Assembly (NCBI GenBank): GCA_963734625.1
Contig: CAVTHW010000022.1
Location: 186,001-250,000 of the forward strand
DNA: 64,000 bases
Direction of reading: 5' to 3'
DNA from: CAVTHW01 sp963734625
GTDB lineage: Bacteria; Acidobacteriota; Terriglobia; Bryobacterales; Bryobacteraceae
A program made the position numbers and the translations under genes. Every line of letters starts with the position of its first letter. Position 1 is the first letter of the stretch. The notes below the pieces were generated by a model. It saw only the letters and a list, made by a program, of their open reading frames with translations, was not told the origin of the DNA and did no database searches. Positions 1-8,291 of the stretch are shown here, piece after piece.

Positions 1-1
1 G

Positions 2-1081
2 CGCCATTTCAGGCGCAAAGCCCTCGAGCCGGCTCCGAACAATGGCGAGATCGAGCCGCTCTACACGCTGGCGGACGCCGAAAACGCACTCAAGCTGTTC
101 GAGTCCGTCCCGCTCTACACCCCGAAGGTCCTGGACCCGGCCTTGAGCTACGAGGCCTACGACGCCGGCCACATCCTGGGCTCGTCGGCGATCATGCTGC
201 ACCACCACCAGAATGGAAACCGCCTCAACGTGGTCTATTCGGGCGACGTCGGCCGCCCCAACCAGGCCATCATTCGCGACCCCGACCGCCTGCCGCGCGC
301 CGATTACGTCATCATGGAGAGCACTTACGGCGACAGGCTGCACCAGAGCGTGGACACGGTGTCCGCCAAGTTGGCCGACGTCGTCAACCGCACCTGTAAG
401 CGCGGCGGCAAGATCATCATTCCGGCCTTCGCCGTGGGCCGCACCCAACTGCTGGTCCTGCTGCTCCACGAGTTATTCAACGAGAAGAAGCTTCCCCCTA
501 TCCCCGTTTTCGTGGACAGCCCGCTGGCCGTGGACGTCACCAAGATTTTCCGCAAGCACGCCGAGTGTTTCGATGAGGGCGCCCGCCAGTATCTGCTGGA
601 TGGCGAAGATCCTTTCGGCTTCAAGAGCCTGCGTTACATTACGGACGTGGGAGAGTCAAAGGCCCTGAACGATCTGCACGGGCCCTTCATCATTATTTCG
701 GCTTCGGGGATGTGCGAGGGCGGGCGCATTTTGCACCATCTTCGCAACCATATCGAGGACCCCCGCAACACGGTGCTGATTACCGGCTTCATGGCGGAGC
801 ACACGCTGGGGCGGAAGATCGTGGATAAGATGCCGGAGGTGCCCATCTTCGGCGAGCCGGTGCGGCTGCGGGCGGAAGTCGTCAAGCTCAACGAACTTAG
901 CGGCCACGCCGACCAGAATGAGCTGGTGGCCTGGCTCAAGCCCATGGTAGACGGCCTGAAGAAGGTCTTTATAGTGCACGGCGAGCCCACGCAATCCGCC
1001 GCCCTCGCCAAGGTCATCCAGGACCGACTCGGCGTCGCGACCGCCATCCCCGAGCGCGGCGAGACCGTGGAACTCGTTTAG
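2..1081 (+). CDS. MBL-fold beta-CASP ribonuclease (CPSF73-like), 5' partial
   Basis: The reading frame is open from the left window edge, so the N-terminus with the HxHxDH metal site lies outside. What remains has the beta-CASP features of RNA-processing metallo-hydrolases: an AGHILGS-type segment near codon 54, the Asp/Glu-rich ESTYG stretch, FVDSPLAVDVT, the ISASGMCEGGR motif and a C-terminal SGHAD RNA-specificity motif. The family are zinc-dependent endo/exoribonucleases related to CPSF73. It ends convergently with the ABC exporter genes 10 bp downstream. A TTG at 143 could look like a start, but homology-like sequence clearly continues upstream of it. The family call is firm; the precise substrate is unknown. 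Confidence 0.9.
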   Translation, partial: RHFRRKALEPAPNNGEIEPLYTLADAENALKLFESVPLYTPKVLDPALSYEAYDAGHILGSSAIMLHHHQNGNRLNVVYSGDVGRPNQAIIRDPDRLPRADYVIMESTYGDRLHQSVDTVSAKLADVVNRTCKRGGKIIIPAFAVGRTQLLVLLLHELFNEKKLPPIPVFVDSPLAVDVTKIFRKHAECFDEGARQYLLDGEDPFGFKSLRYITDVGESKALNDLHGPFIIISASGMCEGGRILHHLRNHIEDPRNTVLITGFMAEHTLGRKIVDKMPEVPIFGEPVRLRAEVVKLNELSGHADQNELVAWLKPMVDGLKKVFIVHGEPTQSAALAKVIQDRLGVATAIPERGETVELV

Positions 1082-1090
1082 CGGGCGGAG

Positions 1091-2227
1091 CTACTGGAAG
1101 CGGAACTTCCTGGCCAGGATCCAGCCCGCGGCCAACGCCGCTGCAACCATGGCCGCTATGTGAGGGACCACGGCCATCGGAGAGTCGCCAAAGCTGATCA
1201 GCCGGTGTAACCCATTCATGGCCCAGCCAGTGGGAACGAGAAGCCCTAGTTTCTGCGCCCAAAGCGGCGTGATTTCCGCCGGCCACCAGCAGCCGCCCGC
1301 CATCGCGAGCAGGTTGGAGGTGATCACGCCCAGCGCGATCACCTGCCCTTCCGTCCTCCCGAAATTGCCCAGGATCATTCCCGCCGACGCGGCTAGGGCA
1401 GCATAGGCGAGCAGCAGCATCAAGACCGCGGGTAGGTTGGGTCCCCAGTCCACCTTGAAGAGGAGAGCGCCCGCCAGCATGGCGAATGCGATCTGCACCA
1501 TGCCGAGCGCGAAGCGGGACGACCACTTGCCGAGGACTACCGCACCGCGGGACATGGGAGTGGACGCCAGACGCCGGAGGATGCCGAGAGTGCGCTCCTG
1601 CTGAAGGCTTATCCCCCCGGTCGTGAACATCACCAGCATCAGAAACATCACCATGGTCCCGGGCACGGCCTGCTGGAAGCCGGTGGGAATCGTCTTGCGT
1701 TTGCCGGCGGGCACGACCGAGAGCGCGATCGCGCGCGGCGCTGCCACCAGCTTCTCCAAGGCAGCGCTCGTAGGCGGCGCTCCGTCTTTCGTGGCGACAA
1801 CGAGATCCGCCAGGACGCTATAGGCGGCGCGCTTGACGCGGATCTCGTCGTAATCGGCTCCCAGCCCGCCTCCTGTCCGGCTGAGCTTCACTACCACCTG
1901 ATGCCCTGCCAGGACGGACTCCGTGAAGCCCTTCGGGACGCGGATGCGGCGGGTGTAAGACAGCAACTTCTGCTCATCCACGCGGTCGACCTTATAGCCC
2001 TGAGCTTCCAGACGCCGCTGTAGCTGGCCGGCGAGCAGGTCGTCGTTGTCCGGGGCGTAGAGGCCGACGCGTTCGACGGAGGGCCCCGGCCCGGAGAAGC
2101 CTGCCGTGACTGTACCTATGAAGTAGAAGAACACAATGGGCATGAGGAAAACCCAAACCCAGGTGTGGCGTTCCCTAATCATCAGCCAAAGGTCTTTGCG
2201 GGCCAGATAGAGGGCGTCCCGATACAT
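1091..2227 (-). CDS. ABC-2 type transporter permease
   Basis: A 378-residue integral membrane subunit of an ABC-2 exporter. One membrane helix lies near the N-terminus (residues about 25-45), followed by a large extracytoplasmic domain (about 50-200) and a block of helices after residue 205, ending in a basic KFRFQ tail. This is the ABC2_membrane_3/YhfE layout of drug, lipid or Na+ efflux systems. It is the last gene of a three-gene minus-strand operon: ATPase (4391-3462), permease 1 (3459-2237) and this permease, 9 bp after permease 1. The two permeases probably form a heterodimer over the ATPase. Substrate cannot be told from sequence. Confidence 0.88.
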   Translation of the reverse strand: MYRDALYLARKDLWLMIRERHTWVWVFLMPIVFFYFIGTVTAGFSGPGPSVERVGLYAPDNDDLLAGQLQRRLEAQGYKVDRVDEQKLLSYTRRIRVPKGFTESVLAGHQVVVKLSRTGGGLGADYDEIRVKRAAYSVLADLVVATKDGAPPTSAALEKLVAAPRAIALSVVPAGKRKTIPTGFQQAVPGTMVMFLMLVMFTTGGISLQQERTLGILRRLASTPMSRGAVVLGKWSSRFALGMVQIAFAMLAGALLFKVDWGPNLPAVLMLLLAYAALAASAGMILGNFGRTEGQVIALGVITSNLLAMAGGCWWPAEITPLWAQKLGLLVPTGWAMNGLHRLISFGDSPMAVVPHIAAMVAAALAAGWILARKFRFQ

Positions 2228-2236
2228 GGCGTTGAC

Positions 2237-3459
2237 TCAGATCACGAAACTCCGGCGCAAGCGCCGGGTCACGAAGGCGAAGAGCATCCCGGTCACGGCG
2301 ATGACGGCGGCAAAAGCCAGGAGCACCGAGACCGCGCTGGCCCGGCCCGCCAGGAGATCGCTCAGGCGGAGGAGAGCCCAGCCGTTGGGCGTGAGCCGGC
2401 CGATGCGCGCCAGGAAGGGCGGCATGATTTCGAAAGGAAAGAAGTTGCCCCCGAGCATCATGAGCACCATGACCACAGTGTTGGCGAGCACCACCGCCGC
2501 CCTCTTGTTGCGCACCGAGGTCTGGAGGGCCAGCATCAGCAAGTACAGGCCGCTTCCGCTGGCTGCGACCCACAGGACCACGAGCGCGAAGTTGTGGATC
2601 TGAATGCCCAGCACCAGCTTGCCGGTCAACAAGGCAACCCCTCCGACGAGGCTGAACATGGCGCTTAGAGCCAACACCTTGCCGCCCAAGAAGTGGACCA
2701 GGGAACCCGGTGTCACCACGAGTCGCCGCAGCGTCCCTTGCAGCTTCTCCTTCCAGATGTCTCCGCTAGAACCGAAAGCCAGAAATGTGACGGCCATGAA
2801 GATCATGCCCGGGAACATTAGCAAGGCCACGTTCCCGGATGCCGCCGGATTCTGTTGCACCACTTCGGAAGCACCTCAATCGCGGGTGGATTGATGTACC
2901 GCTTGTAGTCGTCGATGAGATGGTTGATCTTGACGCTGAAGGCCGCGACGAACTGGTCCGTTGGCCCCGCCGAGGAATCTGCCACGCGGCGCAGGTCGTC
3001 ACCGATGAACTGATGCAGATACCAGGCGCCGTCCACCAGGACCTCGGTGACCTCCTGGATCATGTTCGGTAGGATCGCCAGCGAGGGGTTGGTGACCAAC
3101 TCGAGTTTGACCGGATCGTTGCGCAACACGGCGATCGAGAAGCCCCTGGGGATGATGAGCAGCGCCGATGCCTCTCCCCGGCCGATCTGCCCGCGGCCGT
3201 CCTCCAGCTTTACGTTGCGAACCGTAATCATCTCGCCGAGCTTGCCTTGGGTATAGGCGCGAGCCAGGAAGGAACTGACGAATGTGCCGTCCTGGTCGGC
3301 GATCAGGAGCAGTCCCTGCAACGTTGGCGCCTGCCTGCCAAACAACGCCACCATGGCGAGGCCGACCAGCAGGGGGATCCCCAGCCAAACCCCCAGCGCG
3401 AGCGGATCGCGCCGCATTCGGCGGAGGTCTTTAAGCGCGCAACGGAAGATGAGGCGCAT
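2237..3459 (-). CDS. ABC-2 type transporter permease, interrupted by one frameshift
   Basis: Two overlapping open frames (3459 down to 2818, and 2863 down to 2237) together encode one ABC-2 permease of about 407 residues. The upstream frame carries the N-terminal helix and the extracytoplasmic domain up to IEVLPK; the downstream frame continues with VVQQNPAASGN and the helical C-terminal domain with MFPGM, as in the paralogue just downstream. The break is at about 2860-2866, and one missing base would restore the fusion. Operon position directly after the ATPase (2-bp gap) supports a functional gene in the organism. Either a sequencing deletion or a real recent mutation would explain it. Confidence 0.85.
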
Positions 3460-3461
3460 CC

Positions 3462-4391
3462 CTACTCACGCAACTCTTTCCCGGTGAGCTTGATGAAGAG
3501 GCTCTCCAGACTGGGTTGGGTGAGAGTCGTGCCGCGGATCTCGGCGCCGCACGCCGCCAGCGCGGCGAAGAGCTCCGGCAGCCGGCCGGAGGCGTTCTGC
3601 GCGGAGATGGTCAGCGCGCCTTCCGACATCAACACGATCTCGACGCGCTCCAGGCGCGAGAGAGACTGACGCAGCGCTTCCACGTTCCACGCGCCCGTCA
3701 GCCTAACCAGATCGCGCTCTCCGACCATGGCGCGAAGCTCGGGCAGCGTGCCCTGGGCGATAAGTTTGCCGTGGTCCATGATGGCGAGGCGGTCACAGAG
3801 CGATTCGGCCTCTTCCATGTAGTGCGTCGTGTAGAGAACGCAAGTGCCTGCTCCGGCCTCTTGCCGAACCAGCTCGAGCAGGCGGACGCGACTTTGGGGG
3901 TCGACACCGACGGTAGGCTCGTCGAGGAGCAGTACCTTCGGGCGATGAACTACACCGCAGGCGAAATTCAGCCGGCGCTTCATGCCGCCGGAAAAGCGCT
4001 TGACGGTTTCTTTGCCGCGATCCTGGAGGCCGGCCAGCTCCAGCACTTCATGGATGCGCCGCCTCAGTTCCGGATTGCGGAGCCCCTGCGCTCCACCCCA
4101 GTAGTCCAGATTCTCAACCGCGGTGAGGTCGTCGTAAAGGGCCAGTTCCTGAGGTACGACGCCGATGGAACTGCGGGCGGATTTGCCGTCGCGGACGACA
4201 TCGTGCCCGTTGACCCGTACGCGTCCGCTGGTGGGGGTGAGCAGGCCGGAAACGCAGTGAAGCGTGGTTGTCTTGCCGGCGCCGTTGGGGCCCAGCAGAC
4301 CGAAAATCTTGCCCGTGTGGGCCACGAAGGAAGTGCCATCAACCGCGGCCAACTCACCGTAGAGCTTGCGCAGGTTCTCGACTTCGATCAT
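3462..4391 (-). CDS. ABC transporter ATP-binding protein (ABC-2 exporter)
   Basis: A 309-residue nucleotide-binding subunit. The Walker A motif GPNGAGKTT is at residues 34-42, the signature FSGGMKRR at 133-140 and Walker B LLLDEPT at 154-160, followed by an H-loop TTHYMEEAE. The DrrA/CcmA-type C-terminal extension of about 90 residues is present. The frame stays open upstream to 4508, but that extension lies inside a dispersed repeat; the ATG at 4391 (MIEVENLRKLYG) is where family homology begins, so it is chosen. First gene of the ATPase-permease-permease operon. It energises export of an unidentified substrate. Confidence 0.93.
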   Translation of the reverse strand: MIEVENLRKLYGELAAVDGTSFVAHTGKIFGLLGPNGAGKTTTLHCVSGLLTPTSGRVRVNGHDVVRDGKSARSSIGVVPQELALYDDLTAVENLDYWGGAQGLRNPELRRRIHEVLELAGLQDRGKETVKRFSGGMKRRLNFACGVVHRPKVLLLDEPTVGVDPQSRVRLLELVRQEAGAGTCVLYTTHYMEEAESLCDRLAIMDHGKLIAQGTLPELRAMVGERDLVRLTGAWNVEALRQSLSRLERVEIVLMSEGALTISAQNASGRLPELFAALAACGAEIRGTTLTQPSLESLFIKLTGKELRE

Positions 4392-4464
4392 GTGCGATTT
4401 AGGTTCCTCGCCACCACCGATTGTATATCCAAGCTCTCCGGCACAGGTGCGGCGGCACGTCACC

Positions 4465-4675
4465 GGGTGCGCGACACAAAAGTGGACGCCAGCGTGATTC
4501 AGCAGCAAAACGGTTTAGATCCGAGCGTAGGTGTACGCAAAGACAGAATGCCTACGTGGGGTCTGGCTTCCAGCCAGCCGCCGGCTTTTGAGCCGGCGTT
4601 TCTTCGGGCTTTCGCCAGACGCCGGGCCAAAGCCCGGCGGCAGCCAGAAATGACTGCCCCACAAGCACGCCGGCG
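4465..4675. repeat. Dispersed three-hairpin repeat, copy A
   Basis: About 211 bp that recur, reverse-complemented and near-identical, at 38939-39124. Copy A carries an extra segment of about 25 bp after the GATCC near 4520. Three successive inverted repeats are visible: GCCGGCT/AGCCGGC with a TTTG loop, GCCGGGC/GCCCGGC with a CAAA loop, and GGCAG...CTGCC. It sits between the divergent ABC ATPase (minus) and glycosyltransferase (plus) genes. Small open frames inside it are judged spurious. The family resembles a BIME/REPIN-type non-coding repeat, but no mobilising gene is nearby. Confidence 0.85.
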
Positions 4676-4759
4676 ATTCCACTTTCATGTCGCACACCCC
4701 ACGTCAACCCGCCCGCGAACGCCGTTCTAGAATGATTGAAGGCCGGTGATAAATTGAAT

Positions 4760-5461
4760 ATGCGCGCCATCGCCGTTATCCCTACTTACAACGAGCGGGA
4801 GAGCTTGCCCCGGCTCGTCGAGCAGATCCGCTCCCTCGCCGTACCCGTGGACATGCTGATCGTGGACGACAGTTCTCCCGATGGTACCGGGCAGGTGGCG
4901 GAGGAACTGGCCGCGGCGGGCGGGAACCGCCTGCTTGTCCTCCACCGGGAGAAGAAGGAAGGTTTGGGGCGGGCCTATCTGGCGGGCTTCCGGCAGGCCC
5001 TCGAACTGGGCTACGAGATCATCCTGCAAATGGATGCGGACCTGTCGCACGATCCCACCTACATTGCCGGTTTTCTGGATCGGATTCAAAGCTGCGACCT
5101 GGTGCTCGGTTCCCGCTACATCGGTGGCATTCGCGTGGTGAATTGGGACTTCAAACGCCTGCTGTTGAGCAAAGCCGCGACCAAGTACGTTCAGATCGTC
5201 ACCGGAATGCGCTTCTCCGATACAACCGGTGGATTCAAGTGCTGGCGCGCCTCCGCCTTGCGCGCGGTCGGTCTGGAGGGCGTCTTCTCCAACGGCTATC
5301 TGTTTCAGATTGAGATGACCTATCGAACATTTCGAAGGGGCCTCCGGATCGCCGAGATTCCGATCATCTTCTACGAGCGCAACCTGGGCCGCTCGAAGAT
5401 GGACTGGAGGATCATTTGGGAGGCGTTATGGGGGGTGTTGCGGGTGCGGATCAGGGGCTGA
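4760..5461 (+). CDS. Polyprenol/dolichol-phosphate mannosyltransferase-like GT2 glycosyltransferase
   Basis: A 233-residue family 2 glycosyltransferase of the DPM1 type, which transfers a sugar from a nucleotide donor to a polyprenyl phosphate at the cytoplasmic face of the membrane. Visible are the N-terminal VIPTYNE, the nucleotide-binding DDSSPDGTG (residues 36-44), the metal-binding MDADLSHDP (91-99) and the acceptor-side GSRYIGG. There is no C-terminal membrane domain, so it is the soluble short form. A TTG at 4736 lies in frame, but the ATG at 4760 begins exactly at the conserved beta strand. The gene stands alone, separated from its neighbours by a repeat upstream and a convergent gene downstream. 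Confidence 0.9.
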   Translation: MRAIAVIPTYNERESLPRLVEQIRSLAVPVDMLIVDDSSPDGTGQVAEELAAAGGNRLLVLHREKKEGLGRAYLAGFRQALELGYEIILQMDADLSHDPTYIAGFLDRIQSCDLVLGSRYIGGIRVVNWDFKRLLLSKAATKYVQIVTGMRFSDTTGGFKCWRASALRAVGLEGVFSNGYLFQIEMTYRTFRRGLRIAEIPIIFYERNLGRSKMDWRIIWEALWGVLRVRIRG

Positions 5462-5473
5462 TTCGCGCCCGGC

Positions 5474-5836
5474 TCACTTCAGCACGCCGAAAATCAGGGC
5501 CATGTTCCAGATAACCAGGCCGGCATACCAGTAATTGATCCAACGTATCAGGTGCCGCTTGTTTAGCCAGATGCAAACCCCGCACAGCAGGAACGCCACC
5601 AGCTTCGACATGACCAGTCCTGCCGCCGGCCCCAGATGCATCAGGCCGCGGATGAACGGGCTGGCCTCGCCGAGTCCGACCCGCATGCCGATCATGGTGG
5701 TCATGAAGTCCAGGAGCTGCAGGTAGAAGAAAACCTCCAAATACATCCCCCCGCCCCCCAACCTGGGCCGCGCCTGGCTCTGTTGAGCTACAGTGTCCCC
5801 GCCACTTCCCAAAATCATGACTTTCCCCATATCCAC
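5474..5836 (-). CDS. Small membrane protein, DUF5658-like
   Basis: A 120-residue protein with three predicted membrane helices. The pattern LQLLDFMTTMIGMR...EASPFIRGLM resembles the DUF5658 family of uncharacterised membrane proteins. The start is uncertain: the ATG at 5836 overlaps the end of the prepilin peptidase gene by 22 bp, and an internal ATG at about 5746 (MYLEVFFYLQLLD) begins nearer the conserved part. It is downstream of the prepilin peptidase on the same strand and probably co-transcribed. Function unknown. Confidence 0.7.
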   Translation of the reverse strand: MDMGKVMILGSGGDTVAQQSQARPRLGGGGMYLEVFFYLQLLDFMTTMIGMRVGLGEASPFIRGLMHLGPAAGLVMSKLVAFLLCGVCIWLNKRHLIRWINYWYAGLVIWNMALIFGVLK

Positions 5837-6369
5837 GCCGCCGCCAGGAAGGCCAGGGAGCCAAAGGCTATGGCCAGCCCGTGCGGCATCTTGGCCGCCT
5901 TCGGACTGCTCAGGTCCAGTTCTTCCTTCCGCAGGTATGGCGGGCGAAAATGGACCAATTCATTAAACATGAAACCGACGTTGGCTAGCGTCTTCATCAG
6001 ACGTCCCTTCGACAGCACCAGGAAAACCGCCGCAAGACCCCCCAGGATATTGCTCAATATGAAAATGCCAAACCAGTTCGCCGGACCTACGATTGCTCCG
6101 ACTGCAGCCATCAGCTTCACGTCGCCGGCCCCCATTCCCCTTATGAGGTAGAGGGGAAAGTAGATCAGAAACGCCAGCCCGAGTCCCAGGAGCGCCTCGC
6201 GGGGGTATCGGACCTGATTCCAATATAGAAACCAGTTCAAGCTTAATCCGGCCAGCACGCCCGAGAGCGTCAGCCAGTTCGGGATGCGCCGAAACCGCCA
6301 GTCGTAAACCGCCGCAACGAGCACCATAGCCGCCAGCACCGCCTGTAGGATGATCGGAGGATTGCTCAT
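5815..6369 (-). CDS. Prepilin peptidase, A24 family (CpaA-like)
   Basis: A 184-residue membrane aspartic protease of the A24A/CpaA group, which lacks the N-methyltransferase domain of full-size PilD. It shows the first catalytic segment DWRFRRIPN near residue 25 and the second GAGDVKLMAA near residue 84, with about five membrane helices. Such enzymes cleave type IV pilin or Flp pilin leader peptides. No pilin or pilus assembly genes are in the window, so its substrate is encoded elsewhere. A G-quadruplex-like G3T repeat and a TATACT box lie just upstream (6396-6426). Confidence 0.88.
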   Translation of the reverse strand: MSNPPIILQAVLAAMVLVAAVYDWRFRRIPNWLTLSGVLAGLSLNWFLYWNQVRYPREALLGLGLAFLIYFPLYLIRGMGAGDVKLMAAVGAIVGPANWFGIFILSNILGGLAAVFLVLSKGRLMKTLANVGFMFNELVHFRPPYLRKEELDLSSPKAAKMPHGLAIAFGSLAFLAAAWIWGKS

Positions 6370-6395
6370 GATTCTTTAATAGCAGCTTCAGGATC

Positions 6396-6426
6396 AGTAT
6401 ACTAGCCGCCACCCACCCACCCACCC
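6396..6426 (-). promoter_or_regulatory. Putative promoter with G-quadruplex motif in the -35 region
   Basis: On the minus strand a TATACT box (plus coordinates 6396-6401) lies 26 bp upstream of the prepilin peptidase ATG. Where a -35 box would be expected (6409-6426) the minus strand reads GGGTGGGTGGGTGGG followed by TGG: four G3 runs with single-T loops, the textbook parallel G-quadruplex pattern. The same bases form a CCAC tetranucleotide microsatellite on the plus strand. Promoter function is inferred. Confidence 0.5.
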
Positions 6427-6521
6427 ATCTTTCGGCTGATCGTTCGGATCAAGCGATGTGGCCGTACTGGGCAGCACCAAGCGGGATACCTTGGCAGCCC
6501 GTGGTGAAAACCAGCCGCCGG

Positions 6522-8018
6522 CTAGCCTTCGGCCAGCGTGCTGTGCTTGCGCCCGAACAGGAAATAGATTCCCAGGCCGATTACGAGCCACACCACAAAG
6601 CGCAGCCAGGTTTCCAGGGGCAGGCTGAGCATCAACAGGAAGCAGCAGACGATGGATAGCGCCGGCAGCCACGGCGAAAGCGGTACGCGGAAAGATCGCG
6701 GCCGGTCCGGCTGCCTGCGCCGCAATATAATCACGCCCGCCGAGACCAGCACGAACGCGAACAGGGTGCCGATGTTGGAAAGGTCCGCGAACGTGCCGAT
6801 GTCCCAGATGCCCGCAGGCAATCCCACCGCCAGCCCCGCCACCCAGGTGCTGATGTGCGGCGTCTTATGGACGCTGTGGACTTTGGAGAACGCCGCCGGC
6901 AGCAGGCCGTCTCGCGACATCGCAAACCAGATCCGCGTTTGCCCGTACTGGAAGACCAGCAGCGACGAGACCATGCCCACCACCGCCCCGATTCCCACCC
7001 AGCGGCGGATGCTCTCATAGCCCAGGGCCTTCAGGGCGCCTGCCACGGGCGCCGCGTTGCCCAGCGTGCGGTAATCCGCGATGCCGGTCAGCACCAGGGC
7101 GACCGCTGTGTAGAGCACGGTGCAAACCACCAGCGTGGTGATGATGCCGAACGGCAGATCGCGTTGCGGGTTGCGGCACTCCTCGGCCGCGGTCGAGATC
7201 GAATCGAATCCTATGTAGGTGAAGAACACGATCGCCGCCCCGGTCATCACGCCGGGAAAGCCGTTAGGCATGAACGGCCGCCAGTTCTCGGTGTGCACGG
7301 CCCTGGCCGCCCCGATGACGAACACCAGAATCGCCGCCACTTTAATCAGCACCATGACATTGTTGGTCTCGGCGCTTTCCCGCACCCCCCGCACCAGGAT
7401 CACCGTCAGCACCATCAGGATCAAGAAGGCCGAGATATTGAACCAGCTTCCAGTGAACCGGCCTCCTGCGATCATGGGTTCCGCAAGAACCTTCGGCAGA
7501 TGGAATCCGAGCGTGCTTTCCAGGATGTCGTTCAGATAGGCCGAGAAGCCCACCGCTACGGCCATGTTGGAAACCGCGTACTCCAGAATCAGGTCCCAGC
7601 CGATGATCCAGGCGAAGACCTCGCCCAGGGTGGCGTAGGAGTAGGTGTAGGCGCTGCCGGCGACCGGGATCATCGACGCCAGCTCCGCGTAGCACAGCGC
7701 CGCAAAGCCGCACGCCAGCGCCGTCAGCACGAAGGAAAGCGATATCGCCGGGCCCGCCCCCAGACGTCCCGCCGTCGAGGCCGCCCCGGAGCCGTGCATC
7801 AGCAGGTCCAGCACCGGGGCGTGGAGAATCGACTTGTAGGAAAGCGTCTCGCCCGCCGCCGCGGTGCCGGTGAGGATGAAGATCCCCGACCCGATCACCG
7901 CCCCGATGCCCAAGGCGGTCAGGCTCCAGGGTCCGAGCGTCTTGCGCAGCCGCCGCGCCGGATCCTCGGAGGCGGCCACCAGCGCTTCGATGCTCTTGGT
8001 GCGAAAGAGCCGGGACAT
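6522..8018 (-). CDS. APC-family amino acid permease (cationic amino acid transporter-like)
   Basis: A 498-residue polytopic membrane protein with about 12-14 hydrophobic segments. The first helix carries GIGAVIGSGIFILTG, the hallmark unwound helix of the APC superfamily, and the IGFDSISTAAEECRNPQRDLP segment matches the CAT/YfnA branch. It is a proton-coupled amino acid transporter or exchanger in the cytoplasmic membrane. Full length for the family. Monocistronic: an unrelated gene follows on the minus strand and three palindromes sit upstream at 8057-8128. Confidence 0.92.
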   Translation of the reverse strand: MSRLFRTKSIEALVAASEDPARRLRKTLGPWSLTALGIGAVIGSGIFILTGTAAAGETLSYKSILHAPVLDLLMHGSGAASTAGRLGAGPAISLSFVLTALACGFAALCYAELASMIPVAGSAYTYSYATLGEVFAWIIGWDLILEYAVSNMAVAVGFSAYLNDILESTLGFHLPKVLAEPMIAGGRFTGSWFNISAFLILMVLTVILVRGVRESAETNNVMVLIKVAAILVFVIGAARAVHTENWRPFMPNGFPGVMTGAAIVFFTYIGFDSISTAAEECRNPQRDLPFGIITTLVVCTVLYTAVALVLTGIADYRTLGNAAPVAGALKALGYESIRRWVGIGAVVGMVSSLLVFQYGQTRIWFAMSRDGLLPAAFSKVHSVHKTPHISTWVAGLAVGLPAGIWDIGTFADLSNIGTLFAFVLVSAGVIILRRRQPDRPRSFRVPLSPWLPALSIVCCFLLMLSLPLETWLRFVVWLVIGLGIYFLFGRKHSTLAEG

Positions 8019-8056
8019 GGGGATTCTTTACCGCCGGCTAACGCGCGCGCCAGTAG

Positions 8057-8128
8057 CGCAAGCTTCAGCTTGCGTCCGTGTGGCGTAAGCTTCAGCTTGC
8101 GTTCGTGTAGCGCAAGCTTCAGCTTGCG
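8057..8128. repeat. Triplet of palindromes, 27-bp period
   Basis: Three copies of the 16-bp palindrome GCAAGCTTCAGCTTGC (8058-8073, 8085-8100 with one change to GTAAGC, and 8112-8127) at an exact 27-bp spacing. The intervening 11 bp are also conserved (GTCCGTGTRG-like). Each unit can form a hairpin. The array lies between the start of the amino acid permease and the end of the basic peptide gene, both on the minus strand. Single copies of the same palindrome occur at 12436, 19218 and 63923. Confidence 0.93.
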
Positions 8129-8132
8129 TCCC

Positions 8133-8291
8133 CTATCGTTTCCTCTGGCCCTTCACCATCTTCTTGACCTTCCGCTTCAGCGAGCCGCGGGCCGTGCCGG
8201 CCGGCCGCTTGGCCTTGGGCGCGGCTTTCTTTCGCGCCTCTCTCTTCAGCTTCTTGCGCTCAACCTTCTCGGTAACGTTCTTGGTATTCAT
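8133..8291 (-). CDS. Short Lys/Arg-rich basic protein coupled to the helicase gene
   Basis: A 52-residue protein, about 45 percent Lys plus Arg with Ala and Pro, resembling the basic tails of histone-H1-like or ribosome-associated peptides. Its ATG overlaps the stop codon of the upstream uvrD-like gene as ATGA, the classic arrangement for translational coupling. No domain is recognised. A nucleic-acid-binding role is inferred only from charge and from its tie to a DNA helicase. A longer open frame in the same phase extends upstream through the helicase gene but is a shadow. Confidence 0.6.
   Translation of the reverse strand: MNTKNVTEKVERKKLKREARKKAAPKAKRPAGTARGSLKRKVKKMVKGQRKR

Noticed and set aside
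4391..4508. N-terminal extension of the ABC ATPase starting MLLNHAGVHF
   Set aside because: The extension is encoded by the dispersed repeat, whose other copy encodes the same residues upstream of nothing; family homology starts at 4391.
3516..4730. Long plus-strand open frame of 404 codons across the ABC ATPase
   Set aside because: It is the antisense shadow of the ATPase gene, which has all NTPase motifs; GC-rich DNA gives long antisense frames.
8057..8128. CRISPR array
   Set aside because: Three 27-bp units are contiguous with palindromic cores and have no variable spacers or cas genes.
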